Assembly: GCA_015499995.1 (NCBI GenBank)
Contig: JADNRV010000772.1
Location: forward strand, 1 to 13,680
Reading direction: 5' to 3'
Length of the DNA stretch: 13,680 nt
Source: Flammula alnicola
Taxonomy: Eukaryota > Basidiomycota > Agaricomycetes > Agaricales > Strophariaceae
Shown here: piece after piece, positions 1 to 8,297 of the stretch
Numbering within the stretch: the stretch's first letter is position 1
Layout of the letters: every line of letters starts with the position of its first letter
Notes under the pieces: model-generated
The model's input: only the letters and a program-made list of their open reading frames with translations
Told to the model about the DNA's origin: nothing
Database searches by the model: none
Position numbers and translations under genes: made by a program

Positions 1-1012
1 CAGATTCATAGCATTTCGGAATTCAATGTATACGGAGGTCTTCATTACAACCCATTCCGATACTTCCAAGACGACAGCCATCGATGACGCTCAACATGCA
101 GCTACGGCCTGGCAGCGCCGCAGCGGCGTCATGACAAGTAATCTGCCTGGAAGGCCAACCAGAAGATGTCTGATTGATGCCAGATTGTCACCGGTTTGGT
201 AATTATAAGGTTGCACAATTTCTCGAGATGTGAATAAACAACTCGCGGGAAATATGCTTATACACACCGACTTTCTAACCAAGGTAGTACACCGATTCTG
301 CGCAGGAAGACATAAAGCGCCACTGGGTTTGAAACCCACAATCACTCACGCGGGAACCTGGTTGCAATCACCTCAAATCATGGGTGTACATATGATGAAA
401 AATCAGGACCGTGGAAACACTGATGCAGGAAATTTTGTTGGATTTGCCCAGGAATAAATGTGCTAATTTTGATAATGCCTGTCTAGGAAGGGAAGGGCAT
501 GCCAGACGGCGGACATTGAAGAGAGACGCCAGTCAAGATGTCATATAGCAAAGAAGACGAGGTTGAGGGAACGGAAAAACGGGTTTTCCCTGGGATAGGT
601 TGGGTGTTTGACCATGTTTAAAGTAAGAAAAAGAATTCAAAAAGAGAAAAGAGAGAGAATTCACCAAGAATTCACGGAACACCTTCAGTTCTTTGGGAGA
701 TTTTTGCTGGATTGTTTTAGCCCCAAATTTCATTTCTGCTGGTCGGAAAATGTCAGAAATTTCAGAAAATCCCTCGCGCGCAAGGATGCGCGCGGTTGGA
801 GACATTTTTTGCAAGTTCCAGGTACTAATTTTTGAATGTTGAGCTCAATATAACTTTAGTTTGCTTGAAATTTTGCACAGAAATGTTATTCAAGAATATA
901 AAGTGCTCTGAATTTTTTCCGCTGTTTCCGTAATTTTGTTGAGCCTGTATCGAGTGCCCAAGGACCCATCCAGGAGGACCGCTGTCTCAGATGCGCGGGA
1001 AAATGTCACGTG
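1..1012. other. Intergenic, no gene recognised
   Basis: About 1 kb with no reading frame that resembles a protein. The open stretches are short (under 105 codons), lie on both strands over each other, and show no domain or plausible splice continuation. Visible details are a hairpin at 573-590 (GGAAAA / TTTTCC arms), a purine-rich tract at about 625-665 with three GAATTC sites, a GC-rich hairpin at 775-794, and AT-rich DNA at 830-935. The stretch probably holds degenerate repeat DNA and the far upstream region of the kinesin gene. A gene on the far left may end outside the window. Confidence 0.6.
775..794. repeat. GC-rich hairpin
   Basis: Perfect 7-bp inverted repeat: CGCGCGC at 775-781, loop AAGGAT at 782-787, GCGCGCG at 788-794, standing out in AT-rich DNA. 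Function unknown. It could be the subterminal hairpin of a transposon remnant, but no CTRR-type end follows it. Confidence 0.5.
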
Positions 1013-1014
1013 AG

Positions 1015-1033
1015 TTATCTGCCTGGCAGATAA
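1015..1033. promoter_or_regulatory. Inverted pair of GATA-type sites
   Basis: TTATCT (1015-1020) and AGATAA (1028-1033) are two WGATAR consensus sites facing each other within the left palindrome, about 365-380 bp upstream of the kinesin start. A CACGTG E-box lies just before, at 1007-1012. Binding is not shown; the sites may be a by-product of the repeat sequence. Confidence 0.25.
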
Positions 1034-1199
1034 CTTTTGTGGTGGCAGATGCATAATTTGCGAAATGCGAGCCCTGCATTTCGAATATTTCAACTCTAAA
1101 GAGACAGAACCTCTGAAAAAGTTATGTTTTGTCTGTAACTAAAATTTCAGAGCTTCAACGGCGGATTTGACGCCATAATTCACGATGTTCATCAAAAAG

Positions 1200-1229
1200 T
1201 TATCTGCCCGGAGCTTGCCGGGCAGATAA
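1200..1229. promoter_or_regulatory. Second inverted pair of GATA-type sites
   Basis: TTATCT (1200-1205) and AGATAA (1224-1229) form a second facing pair of WGATAR sites in the right palindrome, about 165-195 bp upstream of the kinesin start. The same caution applies: they are part of the inverted-repeat element. Confidence 0.25.
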
Positions 1230-1394
1230 TTACCCAACTGATCGAAGGGTAAGCCGAAAAACGTTCGAGCTGAGGGCATGAACGTTGTGGTCATCTGACA
1301 GGGGTGGCCGTCTTCTGCTGAGAAAGACAAGGAATCCGGGAAACGCCGACCGTCCTTGATTTGTGTGAAGGGGGTGAGGGAAACAAACTAGAGG

Positions 1395-4300
1395 ATGAGA
1401 AGAGCGACCATGGCCCCCTCGAGCTCGTCGTCCTCAGCGGCGACCTCGGTACAAGTTGGTACGTCTAGACCCGCGTAAACGCCCAGATAATGTATTAATT
1501 CCGTTTTAAAGCTCTTCGCATACGCCCCCCTACCACACAGGACTCAACATCTATCCCTGCCCGTTTCCAACGCTCGGTCATACAAACGACCTCCTCTACC
1601 TCCGTCTCTATAGAATCGCCCTCTGGCGCCTTAACAGGCTCTGGGGCTTCAGCAGCACCTGCTGCCTCTGCAGGTTCAGGGCCCAAAAAGCAGGTATTCA
1701 CATTCGACCAAGTACATCCACCGCCTACAACACAGTATGAACTATACGAATCTACCGCGCGACCACTTGTATCCCGCTTTATTGAGGGATTCAATTGCAC
1801 AATCCTCGCGTATGGTCAAACTAGCAGCGGGAAGACATTTACTATGACTGGTGTGGACCTGGACTTGGACCCCTCCGATCCTAACAACGGCATGGGTATT
1901 ATCCCGAGGGCTGTTTCTTCTATATTCACTAGTGCAAGACAACTCAAGGAAGAGCGCGGTGGGACATGGAACTATAGCCTGAAAGGCTCTTTCATCGAAA
2001 TCTACAACGAAGACCTAATCGACCTATTGGGTTTGGAGGACTCAACAGGCGCGAGGCGCGAGGTCCAAATTCGGGAGGATAAAGAAGGTCATATCATTTG
2101 GGGCGGACTTCGCGAAGTAAACGTCAAAAACGCTAATGAGGTTATGGGGTGAGCTCAGTTTGGGATTCGGAACGGGAAGTAAAAGTTGACAGTACTTTTT
2201 TTCTTCAGTCTTATCAAAACGGGAACTTCCATTCGGCGTACGAACGAAACAGACATGAACGCGCAGTCTTCCCGATCTCATGCTATCTTTTCTCTCACTT
2301 TGACGCAGAAGAAGTACACGGGCTCTGGACAACCACCAAGGTCGTCGTCACCGCTCCCACCGGGTGGCCGTTCTCCTTCGAGATTAGCGCGTCCTGGGTC
2401 TATGTATGCTGGCGGACCCTCCCCAGTTGGTAATAGAGTTGCTTCCCCTACTGTAGGTCGCCCTTCGACTCCGAGCTTTGCATCAGCGATGGGTAGAGGT
2501 GGTCTTCGACCGGCCAGCGCCCTTGGCCATATGGGTGATCGATCAAATACCATTGACGAGGAATCAGGCGACTGGGTAACCATTGTTTCCAAATTCCACT
2601 TCGTTGATCTCGCTGGTTCTGAAAGGGTTCGTCTTTTATTTATTTGACTGGTTCATCCCCATTGACAGCATCACACTTTATGGCTGTTCAGCTCAAACGT
2701 ACAGCTGCTGCTGGCGAACGCATCAAGGAGGGTATCTCTATCAACAGTGGTCTCCTTGCACTTGGAAATGTTATTTCCGCCCTTGGCGACCCTTCACGCG
2801 CAAAGTCCAACACCGCATCGCACGTCCCCTATCGTGACTCTAAATTGACGCGACTTCTGCAAGATTCTTTAGGAGGAAATGCCCATACCCTCATGATTGC
2901 TTGTGTCAGCCCGGCAGAATGGAATGCTGGTGAGACCATCAATACTTTGAAGTACGCAAATCGTGCCCGGAACATCAAAAACCGCGCGGTTGTCAACGAG
3001 AAGGAGGATGGATGGGATGATGTCGAATGGCTGCAAGGCACTGTCTCGCGTCTGCGAAAGGAGCTGAAGATCATCAAAGAGGGCGGCGCAATACCATCAA
3101 CTGATCGAGAGCCGGAAGTCCTTGAAGGCGCAGGCAAGAAAGTCCTGGCTCAGATGACCTCACTTCAGAACAACTACGAGGACTTGCGGGAGAAGTTCGT
3201 TAAACGTACCGAAGAACTCACCCGACTTAGGCGCGAACTTGGCGAGAAACATAGGAACAGCACCGCAGGCGCTGTAGCTGGCACAGGCAAATACGAAGAG
3301 ATCGTAGGTCCGGTGATCGAAGAATACGAGAAAACTATCAGTGCCATGGAAGCCGAACTCAGCCTGAACCGTGCCGCTCTGCGACACACGAATGAGATGG
3401 TCGAGGAGAAAGAAGAGGAACTTGCGGCCATCACGGAGCGACACGCAGCCACTGAACTATATGTGGAGGAGTTGAGGTCTCGGCTTGCCAAGTTGACGGA
3501 GCGAGAGTCATCGACGGAGGTAAGTAAATTACTACTGATCTGATTTGAAGAGCGATCTCAATTGATTTATTAGGCATATGTCCGTGATCTTGAAGAGAAG
3601 ATGAAGGCTTACGACGAGACTTCCGTTTCCTCGACAGAATCAATGACCGACTTGAAGCGAGAAGTTACTCGATTTAAAGACGCCGAAGCACATTCAAGCA
3701 AATATATTGCCGACCTCGAAGCTCGCCTTTCTCGTTCTGACGAGTCCATACTTACCCTCCAACAAACCATCGAGAAATTGGAGAAGGAGTCCGAACGGCG
3801 GCGTCACGAAGTTGAGACCCTCCAAGGTCGCCTAGAGGCGTTCAAACAAGATGGCGAAAATTGGCGCACAGACCTTGAGGCCAGGGAGTTGAAAGTCAAA
3901 CAACTCGAATTGAAGCTGCTCGAATGGGAAGAGAAGAGGAAGGATGCAGGCGAAACTAGGCTTCGTCTTGGGTCAGTCGTTGGCCAAGTTGAATCGGCTC
4001 GAAGGAGTCTTCAAGTAGATCTCGCGAACGCCCCGTCTGTTCCCATTTCTCCCGAATCCACGGATTCGTCGTCCGACTCTTCTTCGTCCCCACACAAGCT
4101 TGTCGCCGTTGATACCCGCGCGACATCACCGAACACCGACCTAGAAACCCAACTACTGGCACTACAACAGACACATACCGCTACCCTTGCCGATCTATCC
4201 TCCGTCACGTCCAAGTACCGGGATGCTCTCCGCGAAATTTCTGATCTGGCTTCTCAAATACAAGAGGCGAAATTCAACAATCCTAGTATCGTAGAAACCA

Positions 4301-7300
4301 CAGATTCTCCTGCCACAGACAAGCCACCGGAAAATCCTCCTTTAGGAGAAGGATGACCAATCCTCGAGTTAAGGAAGCGGCTGAAATCCAGTTAAACCCC
4401 TCAGGTCGACGGCTTTTTTTCCGGCAGGCGGCCTCGGCGGAGTCGCTCCACGCGAGGTAATTCTTACTTTTTCTTCTTGATGTTTGTGCTTATCGTCTAT
4501 CCAGGTCGCTCTCCCAATCGCAATCGCTATCGCAGGAGCTTTCATCGGTGCACTCGCGCAAAGCTTCTTTCTCAAGCCACGGGACGGGTAGCTCTCATTC
4601 TCCTTCAAACTCTCACTCGCATTCCTATGTGGCCGCATCCCTCCAAGCAATGGGCTTACGTCCCAACCTGTCCATCTCCATGCCGAGTTTGACACCTCCC
4701 AATGAGCGTTCCGTTTCTTCCCTAGAGAAGGAAATCATGCGCCTCCAGGAGGTGCTGAAGGACCGCGAGGCTGAAATATCTTTGCTTGAGGAGTCCTTGA
4801 AGGAGAGTCAGGAGAAAGTGGTTAACGGGGTTGATGCAGACAGCCAAGAGACCCGAGATGTCAGCGGCATCAATCCCGATGCCACATTGTCGCCGAAGAC
4901 ATTGAATCGATTCGACCACATTCGCAAAACGATGGAGAATGGAAATGATCATTCCACCCCTGCTGAGACAGGCTCGTCGCATTCTGAAGACGAGTCTTTG
5001 GAGAGGCTCAATGAACTCATGCTGTACGTATCTTCACCATTTATATCTGGCCCATCTGACATTTCTCATAGCTCCATGGCCCAGAAAGAATCTCACCATC
5101 GAGAGGTGGTCGAGGACTTGAATGCCCAACTTAGTCAGACTCGTCGTCAACTTGATGAGCTCACTACTCTGTCGCGAGATCAAGTAAGTCAATGGTGATA
5201 CTAGTGGGCTCTCGCATACTCAGACAATTTTTTTAGACTCTCAATATGTCGAAAGAGATAGAGGCTCTCCAGAAGAACCATGGTGACGATCGGGCCCTTT
5301 TGGAGGAGGTTCGCCTGCATGAGGCTGAATTGATCAAAGCCATCAAAGACGCGGAAGCCTCTCATAAAGTCGAAATCGATGAACTTGGCGCTGCACATGA
5401 GGAGGCTATGAAGGCGAAGTCTCAGGAGATCGAGGAGCTTCTTAATTCCATGAAGAACGGCCACGACGCGGCCCTTTCGTCGCTTCGAGCTGATCTGGAA
5501 ATGAGTACTGCTGCACTTGAAAGGGCGCATCAGGATCACGAAGCATCTTTTGGCAAACTCAAGGCTGAACATGAAAAAACTCTTCAGGCCAAGCTCCAAG
5601 AAGCAAACGCGATTCTACAAGAAACTCGGGCCGATCATGAAAGGAGTCTCTCCAAGATCCAGACTGAGCATGCTGCTGCGCTGCGCCAGAAGGAGGAAGA
5701 AGGCGCCGCCGCCCTTCAAGCTACGGAAGAGGAATATTACAACGCCCTAACTAAGCTTCGCGGTGATCATGCTGAAGCTATCAAGACTGTGGCCGCCGAG
5801 ACAAACGCGACTATCGAGAGGTTGCGCGAAGAGCATGCCGGTGAATTGCGAATGGCGGAGATCGCGCGAGAGGGCTCGGTCTCTGAGAGTGAATCCGCTC
5901 GCACTCTTTCTATGACCACCTTGCAGGAGGAGCATACTGCTGCTATCGCCCGAAAGGAGGCTGCTTTCGCTGAGGAGATTGAGAGCCTGAATGCTGGTTT
6001 CATCCGCACTTCCAAAGCCAAGGACGACGATCACGCATTGCAGCTTGACAGACTCAAACTCGAACATGAAACCACAATGTCCAAAATGAAGAGTGATTCA
6101 CGAACGGAGGTTGAAAGGCTGGCCGCCTCTTTGACCACAGAGAAGGAAGATCATACAGCTGCCATCCAGAAACTTCGTCAAGAAGGAGAAGCAGCCGTGC
6201 GAGCAGTCCAGGAACAACAAGCTGCAGTTCTTCAAGAAATCGAACGAGGTTTCCAGGAGGAGATCGCTATTTTGAAGGACAAGCACGATAAAGCCTTGCA
6301 AGAGATTGTATCCAAGAAAGATGAAGATCGCGCATCAATGCAACAGTTGCATATGGATGAGTTGTCAAGTTGAAAACTCAGCATGAACAAGATCTCTCAG
6401 AACTCAAGGCCGACCTTCTTGCTGCTCAGGAGCTACATCATCAAGCCGTCGAAGAGGCTCAAAATCATAGCCGTCTATTGCTTGAGGCGGAACGTACTCG
6501 TGCATCGATTGTGCAATCGCACACCGAAGAAGTCTTGAAGCTCAAGGAGCAGCAGGAGAGTAATATCGTCACGCTCGAGGAAAACCTGATCGCCGTTCAG
6601 GATCTACATCACCAGGCCATTGAGGAGGTTCGGGCGCATAGCAAGCAAGCACTTCTGGAAGAGCAGACTCGCCTTTCCGCCACTCTCGCTGATCTGCAAA
6701 AGCAACACGCTGAAGAGCGAGAAACTTTCCACAAGGACCGCAATCTCCTCGTCGAAGAGCTTGAGGCACATAAAGTTGCAGGTGATGAATTCACGATGCT
6801 GCGCGAGCAAGCTCGCCAGAACCATGAGCAAGAGATGGACAAGAAAACCAAACTTATAGCCACCATGGAACAAGATTTCATCAGTGTGGGAAGTGAACGC
6901 GACGAATTGGAGAGCGAGGTGGCTCAACTGCGCGCGGAGCTGGGTAAGACTCGCAGTGAGCAGTCCAAACTCATCCAAGAGGCTTCTAAACGTGAATCCC
7001 TTGTCGTGGAGCTCGAGCGTCACCGTTCCGTCCTTGCCGATCTGCAAGAAAACCTGCAGAAGTGAAAGACGAGAAGGACACGCTTCAACTGAGAAAATCG
7101 GTCAGACGCCCTTGTACGTGACCTACAAGCTCAGCTAGCACGAAGCGCCTCCCCTCCGAATGCTCGCTCTCCGGACCGAAACATTGGGTTCCAGCGCGGC
7201 CAGAACCTTCCTGCTATCAAACTTCCTCCTCCCACCCCTCCTCCGTCTGTACCACCCCCACCCGCTCCTCGATCAGCAACTTCTCAACATATGAATGGAG

Positions 7301-7905
7301 ATTCAAACGTTAGCACATCCTCGCAAACCTCAGCTTTCACGTCTTCTGTATCCTCTAGGGAATCGCAACTTGACTCGCCGTCAACTTCGGTCGGACACAT
7401 GCAGCCGATCAATGGCATCTCGCCCCTCGAACCCAAGGTGACTGCCAAGATCGAACAACAGACGAAGCTACTCGAGGAGCAAGAGGCGATGATCAAGACG
7501 TTGAACAAGCAGTTGACCCACTGTGAGAGTGATTTGCAGACTCATATGGATCTAGTTAGCACATTGGAGACATCTCTTGGCGATTCCGAGAAGAATCGTA
7601 AGTGAATTTACTTTCTTTCGTTGTGCTACTTCTGATGTGATTATGATAGTCCGAAAAGCACGTATGCAAGCTACTGAAATTGCGCGAGAGCGAGATACGT
7701 TGAACGTTAAGCTCGAGGCCTTACGCAATGAACTTTCTGAAGCCAAACGCGAGGTGGTATCTGTGCGAAGATCAATAGTTGAGGAGAAGCAGTCTCTGGA
7801 GCAGCGGCTCGACGAAGAGCGCAAAGCCAAGGAGCGGGCTCGCCAACAACTAGACCTCGGATGGAGGAGCTTCAAAGGCGGAAGTCTAAATTTGCATGTC
7901 TATAA
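1395..7905 (+). CDS. Kinesin-4-like motor protein with very long coiled-coil tail; contains frame breaks
   Basis: Plus-end-directed-type microtubule motor, closest by motif to the kinesin-4 (KIF4/KIF21) class. Exons: 1395-1458, 1512-2148, 2209-2626, 2692-3519, 3574-4456, 4505-5023, 5072-5183, 5237-7597, 7650-7905; about 2,025 residues. The ATG at 1395 is the first after an in-frame stop at 1389; the in-frame ATG at 1410 has a better context (GACCATGG). The motor (about residues 18-472) shows the P-loop GQTSSGKT (123-130), switch I SSRSH (254-258), switch II DLAGSER (367-373) and the [14 protein letters not shown] neck-side motif (457-470). A 92-residue Ser/Pro/Arg-rich insertion precedes switch II. 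The tail is nearly all coiled coil, broken by a Ser-rich linker (about 4021-4110), a second Ser-rich linker (4505-4710) and a proline-rich run (7225-7275). It ends in KSKFACL. Translation needs single-base corrections near 4352, 6366, 7062, 7092 and 7858. These are either sequencing errors or true lesions; the intact motor and preserved coiled coil favour errors. The family call is firm, the subfamily likely. Confidence 0.88.
2297..2590 (+). other. Low-complexity insertion in kinesin motor loop
   Basis: Codes for 92 residues (roughly 283-375 if counted from QKK to KFHFVDLAG, nt about 2316-2591) between the strand after [10 protein letters not shown] and the strand leading into switch II. Conventional and kinesin-4 motors have only some 10-20 residues here (loop 10). 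The insert is rich in Ser, Pro, Gly and Arg, with several SP/TP dipeptides and dispersed arginines, so it should be disordered, positively charged and a possible target of proline-directed kinases. It lies inside exon 3 without splice signals at its edges, so it is not an unspliced intron. Confidence 0.7.
5363..6384 (+). repeat. Coding 33-nt (11-residue) periodic region, hendecad coiled coil
   Basis: Within the kinesin tail every histidine codon in this stretch lies a multiple of 33 nt from the next one within a register. Register 1: 5363, 5396, 5462, 5528. Register 2: 5537, 5570, 5636, 5669, 5768, 5834, 5933, 6032, 6065. Register 3: 6152, 6284, 6350 and, after one missing base, 6382. The preceding residue is mostly Glu, Asp or Ala and the residues that follow suit a helix. 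Eleven-residue periodicity is the signature of hendecad coiled coils. The register changes correspond to offsets of 3 and 29 (22+7) residues, as expected for stutters or an inserted heptad. Confidence 0.8.
6394..6672 (+). repeat. 57-residue internal duplication in kinesin tail
   Basis: The peptide [20 protein letters not shown] (from 6433) recurs as [20 protein letters not shown] (from 6604), exactly 171 nt or 57 codons later. Similarity extends on both sides: [10 protein letters not shown] versus [10 protein letters not shown] upstream, and ERTR versus EQTR downstream. The DNA is also visibly alike, so this is probably a fairly recent tandem duplication of a coiled-coil segment, not chance heptad similarity. 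Confidence 0.7.
7225..7275 (+). other. Proline-rich segment of kinesin tail
   Basis: Codes for [16 protein letters not shown] after the main coiled coil and before a Ser/Thr-rich stretch and a last coiled coil. Such runs can bind SH3, WW or profilin-type partners; no partner can be named from the sequence. Confidence 0.6.
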
Positions 7906-8297
7906 TTTCTTCGTTTCCTCTGTTCTCGCTTAATTGGTTTATTGCTATTGTCTTTTTATGATTCTCTGGAAGTATATACCAGATCCGCTCTTTGTATAAT
8001 TATTTTTTTCGAGTACTTTTCATACTGTAGATACCCTCGGTCCTTATCTTCTCGCTTATTTTGCATTATATTGGCATTCTTTTTCCTATTCCTATGATGA
8101 CGAGTGCGTACTTTATGTACACTGGATATATGCTCTACTCCGATCGTTTCTAGATTTCGAGTCAAGTCATTGTGTGTGAGATTCTATTTCTGGGCTAATA
8201 TATGCTTCCCCACATGACCCCACCACAGGCCTTAAGTATAGGCAGTGAGCAGCATAAACACTTCTTCCTTGTCTTGCCCTGCGCTACATAGTTCATC
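7906..8297. other. Intergenic: kinesin 3' end and SDR promoter
   Basis: T-rich and AT-rich DNA between the kinesin stop and the SDR start in a tandem arrangement. It includes TATAATTATTTTTTT at about 7996-8010. No gene, no structured RNA and no clear repeat was seen. Confidence 0.6.

Larger units (their letters stand above)
1013..1231. mobile_element. MITE-like foldback element (candidate)
   Basis: A non-coding stretch of about 219 bp in which each end is itself a palindrome. The left end is AGTTATCTGCC, one base, then GGCAGATAACT (1013-1035). The right end is TTATCTGCCCGG, six bases, then CCGGGCAGATAA (1200-1229). The inner arms also pair with each other: GGCAGATAACTTTT at 1025-1038 is the exact reverse complement of 1195-1208, a 14-bp terminal inverted repeat. 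Two more hairpins lie inside: CGAAATGC/GCATTTCG (1061-1068, 1076-1083) and CTCTGAAA/TTTCAGAG (1111-1118, 1145-1152) with a nested AGTTA/TAACT. No transposase is encoded. A TA flanks the outer TCTGCC...GGCAGA ends and could be a 2-bp target duplication, but this is ambiguous because it lies within the palindromes. Calling it mobile is an inference; a second copy elsewhere would be needed as proof. Confidence 0.55.

Noticed and set aside
775..800. Helitron 3' end
   Set aside because: The GC-rich hairpin is right for a Helitron end, but no CTRR terminus follows and no Rep/helicase or 5' TC end is seen.
136..1231. Larger transposon with AGTAATCTGCCTGG at 136-149 as its left end
   Set aside because: The 14-base match to the left palindrome (one mismatch) is suggestive but short; there is no matching palindrome, target duplication or coding sequence to support a 1.1-kb element.
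91..1330. Small open frames on both strands upstream of the kinesin
   Set aside because: They overlap each other, lack recognisable domains, splice context or good start contexts, and look like chance open frames.
6308..6369. A 62-nt intron (GTATCC...TCAAG) that would bridge the frame break at 6366
   Set aside because: It would remove good coiled-coil sequence, has no pyrimidine tract or branch-like site, and would change the histidine spacing from 11 to 12 residues. A single missing base explains the site better.
5363..6384. CRISPR or DNA tandem repeat because of the 33-nt period
   Set aside because: The DNA between the histidine codons is not repeated; the period exists at the protein level only and fits a coiled coil.
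5201..7047. Long antisense frames (up to 147 codons) within the kinesin tail
   Set aside because: They mirror the low-stop coiled-coil coding strand and read as Leu/Ser/Cys-rich nonsense.
7062..7105. A 44-nt intron starting at GTGAAA in the kinesin tail
   Set aside because: The acceptor at 7105 gives the wrong phase and a stop soon after, and the removed sequence reads as normal coiled coil in its own frame.
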